A stretch of DNA of 46,549 nt. Origin: Allomuricauda sp. GTDB taxonomy: Bacteria > Bacteroidota > Bacteroidia > Flavobacteriales > Flavobacteriaceae. Where the stretch lies: positions 1 to 46,549 of the forward strand of contig JANQRD010000173.1 of NCBI GenBank assembly GCA_028284725.1, read 5' to 3'. Position numbers and translations under genes: made by a program. Shown here piece after piece: positions 1-6,777 of the stretch (position 1 is its first letter; every line of letters starts with the position of its first letter). Under the pieces are notes generated by a model. It ran no database searches. It was not told the DNA's origin and worked only from the letters and a program-made list of their open reading frames with translations.

Positions 1-1
1 T

Positions 2-550
<549 letters not shown>

Positions 551-556
551 AAAAGA

Positions 557-1084
557 TTATTTGCTTGAGGTATAGGAATTCCAGTCTTTTTCCTTGTAGA
601 TGTTATCCCCAAAATAACGGGCAATCTGCATAAAAGGCTTTACTTTTTGATATCCTGGAACGGGTGAAAGCATTTTCAGTTCTTCATCTAGGAAAACTAC
701 CGTGGGATAGCTCATTTTCCCTTGTAGCAATGCCGCTGCAAATTCATGATAGCCTCTTCGTCCGGATGGCACAAACTTAAAGGTCTGACCTTGAAATTTG
801 ATGGGTTCCTTGCCTTCGGCATCCAACTTTACCATATAAAAGTTATCCTGCATATACGCCGCAACCTCTGGGTTTTGAAAGGTATCCTTGTCCATTTTCT
901 TGCACCAACCACACCAATCCGTATAGACATCGATGAACATTTTCTTGGGCTGTGCATCAGTTTGGGATAGTTGTACCGCCTCTTCCCAGCTCAACCACTG
1001 CACTTTTTGGGCATGGGATGTAAATCCTGTAAAAAGAAAGAGAATTAAAATAGCTTTGGGAAGGTAGGTAAAAACTGCACGCAT
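557..1084 (-). CDS. secreted thioredoxin-like protein with WCGWCKKM motif
   Basis: Probable periplasmic thiol-disulfide protein of the thioredoxin fold (Thioredoxin_7/DUF255-like group). I chose the ATG at 1084 because an AGGAG sequence lies 5 nt upstream and the product then starts with a clean hydrophobic signal peptide ending in SHAQ. The mature part carries DVYTDWCGWCKKM, the CxxC active site, and a MSYPTVVFLD stretch that supplies the cis-proline. The length, about 175 residues, fits the family. It is the last of three minus-strand genes (lysA, DUF3995, this one), with a 71-nt gap before it, so it may have its own promoter. The substrate is not deducible from the sequence. Confidence 0.85.
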   Translation of the reverse strand: MRAVFTYLPKAILILFLFTGFTSHAQKVQWLSWEEAVQLSQTDAQPKKMFIDVYTDWCGWCKKMDKDTFQNPEVAAYMQDNFYMVKLDAEGKEPIKFQGQTFKFVPSGRRGYHEFAAALLQGKMSYPTVVFLDEELKMLSPVPGYQKVKPFMQIARYFGDNIYKEKDWNSYTSSK

Positions 1085-1155
1085 CACTCCTAGTTTTTGA
1101 GGGTTTAGTCTGACGACCAACTACAAAACTAACGAAAATTATGTCAAAAAAGTAT

Positions 1156-1569
1156 TCAGCCCAATAGCTCCAAAATTAGTACAAGTATCCCCATTAAAAA
1201 GCACAATGGAGAGTAATATCGGGTGTCCAAAGCAGAAAACTTACTGTTTTTGGCCGTTTTAAAAAATCCCACATACTTGAAATCCCCAAGCGCACGGATT
1301 ATAAAAATAATCCCAATACCAATGGTAATGTACCGCAACCAAGGGTAGTCCACGTATACCACGACCTTGTTGATGAATATGAAAGCAAAACCGAGCAAAA
1401 CAATGCCGACCATTACAGCCATTAGCTTTCCTGGAGTTTTAACAGTGTTACTCTCAAGACTTGTGGGCAGTACGGCGGCCGGATCTTTAATGCCAAAAAT
1501 CGACCAGTAAAAATGAAGTCCCGCCAAAAAAATCAATACTATGGAAAGCAACATAGCAAGGACTCCCAT
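1156..1569 (-). CDS. DUF3995-family membrane protein
   Basis: Small integral membrane protein of 137 residues with four predicted hydrophobic segments: an N-terminal one with the family-typical FYWSIFGIKDPAAVLP just after it, one around residues 48-68, one around 78-95, and one at the C terminus. This pattern matches DUF3995, a family of unknown function. It starts 1 nt beyond the lysA stop codon, so it is almost certainly cotranscribed and perhaps translationally coupled with lysA. Nothing in the sequence suggests a role in lysine synthesis. Confidence 0.75.
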   Translation of the reverse strand: MGVLAMLLSIVLIFLAGLHFYWSIFGIKDPAAVLPTSLESNTVKTPGKLMAVMVGIVLLGFAFIFINKVVVYVDYPWLRYITIGIGIIFIIRALGDFKYVGFFKTAKNSKFSALDTRYYSPLCFLMGILVLILELLG

Positions 1570-1570
1570 G

Positions 1571-2809
1571 CTATTCTATCGCTACTTTTTGTGTGGGAGT
1601 GAACAGGTCTTTTACATCGACTTGATTTCTTAGGATGTCGTCAAAAGTCTCCCGTTCCCGAATCAAATGTGCCTTTCCATTGTGCCAGAGCACTTCTGCA
1701 GGGCGGTATCTAGAGTTGTAATTACTGGCCATGGTAAAGCAATATGCTCCGGCGTTCTTAAAGCAGAGAACATCCCCTTCTGAGATTTCATTGATTCTGC
1801 GGTTGCTGCCGAAGGTATCGGTTTCACAAATATAACCAACAATCGAATAATAACGCTCTTTCCCCTTTGGATTGGAGATATTGCTAATTTCATGCGATGC
1901 ACCGTAAAGCATGGGACGGATCAAATGGTTAAATCCGGAATCGACGCCAGCAAAAACCGTGGAGGTGGTTTGTTTTACCACATTGACCTTTGCCAAGAAG
2001 TAACCGGCCTCACTTACCAGAAATTTACCAGGCTCAAAGGCCAAGGTAAGTTCTTTGCCATATTCCTCACAAAATTGATTGAACCGGGCTGATAGTTTCC
2101 TGCCCAATTCTTCTATATTCGTTTCAATGTCACCAGCTTTATAAGGCACCTTGAATCCACTGCCAAAATCTATAAACTCCAAATTTTTGAAGTTTTTAGC
2201 GGTTTCGAAAAGGATTTCTGAGGCATACAGGAAGACATCAATGTCCAAAATATCGCTTCCCGTGTGCATATGGATGCCATTAATGTTCATTTTGGTCAGC
2301 TCCACAATGCGCAACAAATGCGGAATTTGATGGATGCTGATGCCAAACTTGGAATCGATATGGCCTACTGAGATGTTGGTATTGCCTCCGGCCATCACAT
2401 GTGGGTTGATTCGGATGCAGACGGGCACGTCAGGGTGCTTACTTCCGAACTGTTCTAAAACTGAAAGATTATCAATATTGATTTGGACACCAAGCGCAGA
2501 GGCTTCCTCAATTTCTTCCAATGAAACCCCATTGGGTGTGTAAATGATGGATTCAGGTTTAAAACCTGCCATCAGTCCCAGTTTTACTTCTTGTATCGAC
2601 ACCGTGTCAAGACCACTTCCCAAATGGTTCATCAAACGAAGAATGGAAATATTCGAAAGGGCCTTAGCTGCATAATTCAATCGAAGACTGCCAACTCCCT
2701 TAAAGGCTTGGGTCAATCTGTTAAACTGTGAGGAAATCTTTTCCGCATCGTACACGTAGAGTGGTGCTCCAAATTGCTTGGTAAGTTTCAATAAATCTTG
2801 GGATTCCAT
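1571..2809 (-). CDS. lysA: diaminopimelate decarboxylase
   Basis: PLP enzyme that decarboxylates meso-diaminopimelate to L-lysine, the last step of lysine synthesis. The fold-type III barrel carries the PLP lysine in NYAAKALSN (about residue 49), a phosphate-binding FGSGFKVPY segment, the EPGKFLV motif, and a C-terminal CFKNAGAYCFTMASNYN that closes the active site. The length of 412 residues is normal. A promoter of the Bacteroidota type sits directly upstream (2829-2859) and leaves a leader of only about a dozen bases. Another enzyme of the same pathway, dapD, lies separately at 23808. Confidence 0.95.
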   Translation of the reverse strand: MESQDLLKLTKQFGAPLYVYDAEKISSQFNRLTQAFKGVGSLRLNYAAKALSNISILRLMNHLGSGLDTVSIQEVKLGLMAGFKPESIIYTPNGVSLEEIEEASALGVQINIDNLSVLEQFGSKHPDVPVCIRINPHVMAGGNTNISVGHIDSKFGISIHQIPHLLRIVELTKMNINGIHMHTGSDILDIDVFLYASEILFETAKNFKNLEFIDFGSGFKVPYKAGDIETNIEELGRKLSARFNQFCEEYGKELTLAFEPGKFLVSEAGYFLAKVNVVKQTTSTVFAGVDSGFNHLIRPMLYGASHEISNISNPKGKERYYSIVGYICETDTFGSNRRINEISEGDVLCFKNAGAYCFTMASNYNSRYRPAEVLWHNGKAHLIRERETFDDILRNQVDVKDLFTPTQKVAIE

Positions 2810-2828
2810 AAGCTTTCGTACTTTCGAA

Positions 2829-2859
2829 CAAATCTATAGTTTGCAAGGCAGTTCCACAA
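2829..2859 (-). promoter_or_regulatory. promoter of lysA (TTG-N20-TAGATTTG)
   Basis: On the minus strand TTG (2857-2859) is followed after exactly 20 nt by TAGATTTG (2829-2836). This is a perfect match to the Bacteroidota -33/-7 pattern (TTTG/TTG, 19-21 nt, TAnnTTTG). It ends 19 nt before the lysA ATG. Confidence 0.75.
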
Positions 2860-2883
2860 GAATATAAAATCAATTAATATAAA

Positions 2884-2900
2884 TATAACATTTTGTTATA
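2884..2900. promoter_or_regulatory. perfect 7-3-7 palindrome between divergent promoters
   Basis: TATAACA-TTT-TGTTATA is a perfect inverted repeat. It lies midway between the lysA -33 box (2857-2859) and the -33 box of the divergent LON-domain gene (2928-2930), about 33-36 nt from each. This is an attractive place for a shared operator, but the sequence is AT-rich and could be a chance palindrome. Confidence 0.4.
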
Positions 2901-2927
2901 AAAACAACAAAAACTGAATTGCAGGAC

Positions 2928-2958
2928 TTGTCCCATTGCGCATCACATTGTACATTTA
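2928..2958 (+). promoter_or_regulatory. promoter of LON-domain gene (TTG-N20-TACATTTA)
   Basis: TTG (2928-2930), exactly 20 nt, then TACATTTA (2951-2958), one mismatch from TAnnTTTG. It lies 16 nt before the ATG at 2975 and mirrors the lysA promoter. Confidence 0.65.
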
Positions 2959-2974
2959 AGCTAAAATTCCATCT

Positions 2975-3613
2975 ATGAAATTACCCCTGTTTCCACTGCA
3001 ATCTGTTTTTTTCCCTGGTGAGACCGTACCACTGCATGTTTTTGAGGAGCGCTATAAACAATTGATACACGATTGCCGAAACGAAGCCATCACATTTGGG
3101 ATTCCGGTGTTTATCAACAACATGATTTCCTTTGGAACGGAGGTTCAGTTGGTGGAAGTGGTAACCACCTATGAAGGTGGTGAAATGGACGTTGTATGTG
3201 TTGCCCGACAGGTGTTTCGTATCGTGTCCTTTGAAGCCGAAATGGAGGGAAAACTATATGCTGGGGGCGATGTTGAATTTTTGGACATGCAAAACGATGC
3301 CGATGACAAACTTCGAAAAGAGGTATTGCAAAAAATTGAGGAACTCTACGGATTAATGGATGTCCCCTTTACCAAAATCCCCTCCAAACAATTCAATAGT
3401 TACTTGCTGGCCCATAAGATGGGGCTTTCTTTCGAACAAGAGTACCAACTGCTCAAGATACCCAAAGAAACAGATAGATTACTTTTTATCAAAGACCATT
3501 TAGAGACGACCACTTCCATTCTTCATGAGGTAAACCGCACCAAGGCCATGATCGAGATGAACGGTCATTTCAAAAATTTTGATCCTTTGGACTTCAAGGA
3601 CTTCAAAATGTGA
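2975..3613 (+). CDS. LON peptidase substrate-binding domain protein
   Basis: Cytoplasmic protein of 212 residues consisting of only the LON N-terminal (substrate-binding) domain. It has no AAA+ module and no Ser-Lys protease module. The opening LPLFPLQSVFFPGETVPLHVFEERYK is diagnostic when read in pieces: LPLFPL, then PGE, then LHVFEERY. Stand-alone members of this family are common in Bacteria and their role is poorly defined; binding of unfolded or specific substrates is the usual guess. The gene is monocistronic, with its own promoter, and is divergent from lysA. Confidence 0.88.
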   Translation: MKLPLFPLQSVFFPGETVPLHVFEERYKQLIHDCRNEAITFGIPVFINNMISFGTEVQLVEVVTTYEGGEMDVVCVARQVFRIVSFEAEMEGKLYAGGDVEFLDMQNDADDKLRKEVLQKIEELYGLMDVPFTKIPSKQFNSYLLAHKMGLSFEQEYQLLKIPKETDRLLFIKDHLETTTSILHEVNRTKAMIEMNGHFKNFDPLDFKDFKM

Positions 3614-3719
3614 TGTGGGAAATTCAGCTGTCTACAGCGTTTGGCAGCTAAAATCGGACAAAACCGAACCCCCAGTTAATTATTCTTTTTTCACCTTCAA
3701 TTTGTCATTGTCGTTTTCT

Positions 3720-3727
3720 ATTTTTGT
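3720..3727 (+). promoter_or_regulatory. -7 element of sucC promoter
   Basis: TATTTTTG matches TAnnTTTG exactly and lies 24 nt before the sucC ATG. At the -33 position (20 nt upstream) there is TTC rather than TTG, so the upstream element is imperfect. Confidence 0.55.
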
Positions 3728-3751
3728 CGACGAACTAAAGTCAATGTACAG

Positions 3752-4945
3752 ATGAATCTTCACGAATATCAAGGAAAGGAAATTTTAGCCAGCTTTGGGG
3801 TAAGGATCCAGCGCGGAATCGTGGCTCGAAACGCCAAGGAGGCAGTGGATGCCGCTAAACAGCTTACGCAAGAAACAGGAACTGGATGGCATGTGATCAA
3901 AGCGCAGGTGCACGCCGGTGGACGTGGTAAAGGCGGTGGTGTAAAACTGGCAAAAAACTTGAAAGAAGTTGAAGAGTTGGCAGGAAGTATTATCGGGATG
4001 AATCTTATTACACCCCAGACTTCTGCTGAGGGCAAAAAGGTACACCAAGTTTTGATTGCTGAGGATGTGTACTATCCCGGAGATAGTGAAACCAATGAAT
4101 TCTATATGTCCGTTTTACTGAACCGGGCCACAGGCAGGAATATGGTAATGTATTCTACCGAAGGAGGAATGGATATTGAGGAAGTTGCGGAAAAAACCCC
4201 ACATTTAATTTTTACAGAAGAAATTGACCCTGCAACGGGACTTTTACCTTTTCAGGCACGTAGAATAGCCTTTAATCTGGGATTGTCAGGAACAGCGTTC
4301 AAAGAAATGGTGAAGTTCGTTTCTGCGCTGTACCGTGCCTATGAGCAAAGTGATGCCAGCTTATTCGAGATCAATCCAGTGTTGAAAACCTCTGATGATA
4401 AGATTATGGCCGTAGACGCCAAAGTTTCGATTGACGACAACGCGCTGTATCGAAGAAAAACCTATGCTGAGATGCGCGATTTGCGTGAGGAAAATCCAAT
4501 TGAGGTGGAAGCAGGTGAATTAGGGCTCAACTATGTGGATTTGGATGGAAACGTGGGTTGCATGGTAAATGGAGCTGGATTGGCCATGGCCACTATGGAT
4601 TTGATAAAAATGGCCGGAGGTGAACCCGCAAACTTCTTGGATGTTGGAGGTACAGCTGATGCAAAAAGAGTGGAGGAGGCTTTCCGAATCATTCTTCGAG
4701 ATCCCAATGTAAAGGCAATATTGATCAATATTTTCGGGGGAATCGTGCGTTGTGACCGCGTAGCCCAGGGAGTTGTGGATGCTTATAAAAACATGGGTGA
4801 TGCCATTAAAGTCCCAATAATCGTTCGATTACAAGGGACCAACGCTGAACTTGCCAAGGAAATCATCGACAATTCCGGATTGGCGGTACATTCGGCCGTT
4901 CAGTTTCAGGAAGCGGCGGATAAAGTAAAGGAAGTACTCAGCTAA
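3752..4945 (+). CDS. sucC: succinate--CoA ligase (ADP-forming) subunit beta
   Basis: Beta subunit of succinyl-CoA synthetase, which couples succinyl-CoA cleavage to nucleotide triphosphate formation in the TCA cycle. The N terminus MNLHEYQGKEIL and the glycine-rich ATP-grasp loop GGRGKGGGVKL (about residue 53) are typical, as are FEINP (metal binding) and the C-terminal NIFGGIVRCD. The length of 397 residues is standard. The alpha subunit gene sucD is not adjacent, so the two subunit genes are split here. A promoter -7 box precedes the gene, and the following 302 nt hold a hairpin repeat and the promoter of the next gene. Confidence 0.97.
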   Translation: MNLHEYQGKEILASFGVRIQRGIVARNAKEAVDAAKQLTQETGTGWHVIKAQVHAGGRGKGGGVKLAKNLKEVEELAGSIIGMNLITPQTSAEGKKVHQVLIAEDVYYPGDSETNEFYMSVLLNRATGRNMVMYSTEGGMDIEEVAEKTPHLIFTEEIDPATGLLPFQARRIAFNLGLSGTAFKEMVKFVSALYRAYEQSDASLFEINPVLKTSDDKIMAVDAKVSIDDNALYRRKTYAEMRDLREENPIEVEAGELGLNYVDLDGNVGCMVNGAGLAMATMDLIKMAGGEPANFLDVGGTADAKRVEEAFRIILRDPNVKAILINIFGGIVRCDRVAQGVVDAYKNMGDAIKVPIIVRLQGTNAELAKEIIDNSGLAVHSAVQFQEAADKVKEVLS

Positions 4946-5001
4946 GGTATTTTTCTACAATACTTGAAAGGAGGTTGTTCTAAAAATTAAAAAGATGAAG
5001 A

Positions 5002-5076
5002 TGTCACATCGAGCGTAGTCGAGATGTAATTGATATTCTACATTTTATGAAGTTCTCGACTGCGCTCGAACTGACA
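5002..5076. repeat. imperfect inverted repeat (REP-like hairpin)
   Basis: Two 26-nt arms, 5002-5027 and 5051-5076, are inverted copies with about 20 of 26 positions matching. The shared cores are TCGAGCG and AGTCGAGA. They would form a long hairpin with a 23-nt loop. In my recollection, GC-rich elements built on TCGAGCGnAGTCGAGA recur between genes in many flavobacterial genomes. The composition differs from the AT-rich surroundings. There is no T-run after it, so it is not a classic terminator. It occupies the middle of the 302-nt gap between sucC and the next gene. Confidence 0.75.
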
Positions 5077-5146
5077 AAAAGATATTTTTAGATAGCCTCT
5101 TGGTATAAAATTCTGTGAACTTTTTAAAAAGCCTGTTAAACCACCC

Positions 5147-5189
5147 CCAAAATGGAGTTAAATCACATTTTATTGGGTCACGGTTTGCA
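5147..5189 (+). promoter_or_regulatory. sigma-54-like promoter with upstream CCAAAATGG
   Basis: TTGG (5173-5176), then TTTGCA ending at 5189, place GG and GC exactly 10 nt apart, as required for a -24/-12 promoter. No TAnnTTTG box occurs between here and the ATG at 5248. The 9-mer CCAAAATGG at 5147-5155 recurs upstream of the hsp20 promoter. The inferred leader is about 48 nt. Confidence 0.5.
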
Positions 5190-5247
5190 CGTCATTATGT
5201 CTATTTGATAGAATAATCTATTTATTAATCATTAATCAAAAGACATC

Positions 5248-5583
5248 ATGGGAAAAACAAGTTTTGTTATGGCCTTCTTGGCCTTGTTGTTTACGGGTTC
5301 CATCTTGGCATCCAGTACAGAAACGGGAACTAAGGATGGAAATCTGTCGTATCAGATTCAAGAGATGCTGATAGAAAACTCAATTTACGTCAGAAACAGT
5401 GATTTAACCGCAAAGGTATTGTTCAAGGTAACCGAGGACAAAAGAATCATTGTTTTGGAAATCGAATCGGACCACAGCGATGTGAAAGGTTTTTTAAAAA
5501 AATCTTTGAACAAGAAGAGGGTTAAGGTGGGCAATTTTGCTGTTGGAGAGCAGTATATTGTGGATGTGCGCTTTACTTCGTAA
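5248..5583 (+). CDS. small secreted protein of unknown function
   Basis: 111-residue protein that I do not recognise as a named family. It opens with a signal peptide (MGKTSFVMAFLALLF followed by a small-residue cleavage area near ILASS). The mature part, about 90 residues, has alternating strands: LTAKVLFKVTEDKRIIVLEIES, a lysine-rich turn KKSLNKKRVK, and a closing YIVDVRF. This resembles the short periplasmic beta-alpha-beta domains (TonB-C/STN-like size class), but I see no diagnostic motif. It is monocistronic, between a sigma-54-like promoter and a strong terminator, which suggests a regulated stress or envelope product. Confidence 0.75.
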   Translation: MGKTSFVMAFLALLFTGSILASSTETGTKDGNLSYQIQEMLIENSIYVRNSDLTAKVLFKVTEDKRIIVLEIESDHSDVKGFLKKSLNKKRVKVGNFAVGEQYIVDVRFTS

Positions 5584-5591
5584 AGATTAAG

Positions 5592-5626
5592 AGGGCAACG
5601 TTATGCCAACGTTGCCTTTTATTTTT
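5592..5626 (+). terminator. intrinsic terminator after the small secreted protein
   Basis: A perfect 9-bp stem, GGCAACGTT (5594-5602) with AACGTTGCC (5608-5616), has a 5-nt loop and is followed by a T-rich tract. It starts a few bases after the stop codon. Confidence 0.85.
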
Positions 5627-5726
5627 CCGGAAAATGGAGCTTCTAAAATCTTTTAGGAAAGTTTTTGCACACTAAAAGGAAGTGTTTTGGAGTTATCTTT
5701 ATAAGTGTGTAATCCAAAGCCAACCC

Positions 5727-6128
5727 ATGGGAACGTACGAGGAAAAATTGAGCATTCTTTCCGAAATGATCGCTTTTGCGCGGGTCGACCATTCGCTCAA
5801 GGACTCTGAATATCAGTTTTTATTGGGAGTTGCTTCAAATTTGGGCATCAATAAAAAGACCTTTGAGGCATTGCTGAACCAGAAATCACCAAAGGTAACG
5901 CTAAAATCCCAAGCTGAACGTATAGTGCAGTTCCATCGATTATTGCTTTTGATGAACGTTGATCAGGAGCAGCACCAAAAAGAGATCAGTACACTTTACA
6001 ATATTGGACTTCACATGGGATTGCCACCTTCAGCTATTTCCCAAGTGCTCGAAGTGATGCACAAATATCCCAACATGGTCGTTCCACCCGACGTTTTGAT
6101 CAATATCTTCAAGGCACACTACAACTAA
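5727..6128 (+). CDS. TerB-like protein
   Basis: 133-residue, mostly helical cytoplasmic protein. The pattern IAFARVDHSLKDSEYQFL followed by GI and a second helical half resembles the TerB (tellurite resistance, TerB_N-like) fold with its acidic metal-site helix. The open frame extends to a GTG at 5682, but I prefer the ATG at 5727: a TATCTTTA box at 5694-5701 would then lie 25 nt upstream, and the first 15 codons lack conserved features. Stand-alone TerB-like proteins in Bacteroidota have no assigned role, and nothing here indicates tellurite resistance. No other ter gene is nearby. Confidence 0.65.
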   Translation: MGTYEEKLSILSEMIAFARVDHSLKDSEYQFLLGVASNLGINKKTFEALLNQKSPKVTLKSQAERIVQFHRLLLLMNVDQEQHQKEISTLYNIGLHMGLPPSAISQVLEVMHKYPNMVVPPDVLINIFKAHYN

Positions 6129-6200
6129 TGCCAAATTGACACCATAAATTGTTAATAAAATGCCAAAATGGCATGTAAAATGCATTGGTACGGCATTTGT
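6128..6200 (+). promoter_or_regulatory. hsp20 control region: sigma-54-like promoter and palindromic operator
   Basis: TTGGTACG (6185-6192), 4 nt, then TTTGT place GG (6187-6188) and GT (6199-6200) 10 nt apart, a -24/-12 element with T in place of C at -12. Upstream lies a perfect 6-3-6 palindrome ATGCCA-AAA-TGGCAT (6160-6174). An extra half site ATGCCA is at 6128-6133. The core CCAAAATGG (6163-6171) is shared with the promoter at 5147-5189. No TAnnTTTG box is present. The leader is about 31 nt. Confidence 0.5.
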
Positions 6201-6242
6201 CTATACTGAGGTGATTATCGTTTAATTCAAAATTTAATCACC

Positions 6243-6668
6243 ATGAGTATCGTAAAAAGAAATAATATGTTTTTTCCATCCTTGATGAATGACTTTCTCA
6301 AGCCAGATTGGTTCGGTGGGGTGGATAATTGGAATGCCACGGTTCCCGCTGTCAACATAAAAGACAATGTAGAGAACTTTGAGTTGGAGCTTGCGGTTCC
6401 TGGGGGCAAAAAAGAAGATTTTAAAGTGGAAGTGGACAATGATATCCTGACAATTTCCAGTGAGGCAAAAACTGAAAGTAAGGAAACCAAGGAGAACTTC
6501 ACCAGAAAAGAGTTTTCGTACACCTCATTCAAAAGAGCATTTACTTTGCCCGAAACCGTTGATGGCGGCAAAATTGACGCCAAATATGAAGACGGAATTT
6601 TAAGGGTGACCTTACCAAAAAAAGAAGAAGCACTTCCTGAACCTAAACGATTTATTACAATCGGATAA
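6243..6668 (+). CDS. Hsp20/alpha-crystallin small heat-shock protein
   Basis: ATP-independent holdase chaperone that binds unfolding proteins as oligomers in the cytoplasm. The 141-residue product has a short N-terminal arm with Trp and Phe residues (DFLKPDWFGGVDNW). The alpha-crystallin domain follows, starting at PAVNIKDNVENFELELAVPG and continuing through DFKVEVDNDILTIS. The terminal GILRVTLPKK signature and a short tail ending in FITIG supply the I-x-I/V anchor. Its regulatory region carries a sigma-54-like promoter and a palindrome, and a terminator follows the gene. Confidence 0.95.
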   Translation: MSIVKRNNMFFPSLMNDFLKPDWFGGVDNWNATVPAVNIKDNVENFELELAVPGGKKEDFKVEVDNDILTISSEAKTESKETKENFTRKEFSYTSFKRAFTLPETVDGGKIDAKYEDGILRVTLPKKEEALPEPKRFITIG

Positions 6669-6735
6669 GGTTAAAAAAATTGTGAAGAACACCGACTAGG
6701 TGTTTCATGATGGTTGGTTTAGTTGGTTAGTTTGT

Positions 6736-6777
6736 AAGCGCGTCTCTGCACACTTGTGTTTGGGGCGCGCTTGCTTT
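6736..6777 (+). terminator. terminator between convergent hsp20 and uvrB
   Basis: An outer 7-bp stem AAGCGCG (6736-6742) with CGCGCTT (6766-6772) encloses an inner ACAC-TT-GTGT hairpin. A short T tract follows. A second small hairpin, AACACC with GGTGTT, lies just upstream (6688-6704). It probably ends hsp20 transcription. Confidence 0.6.
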
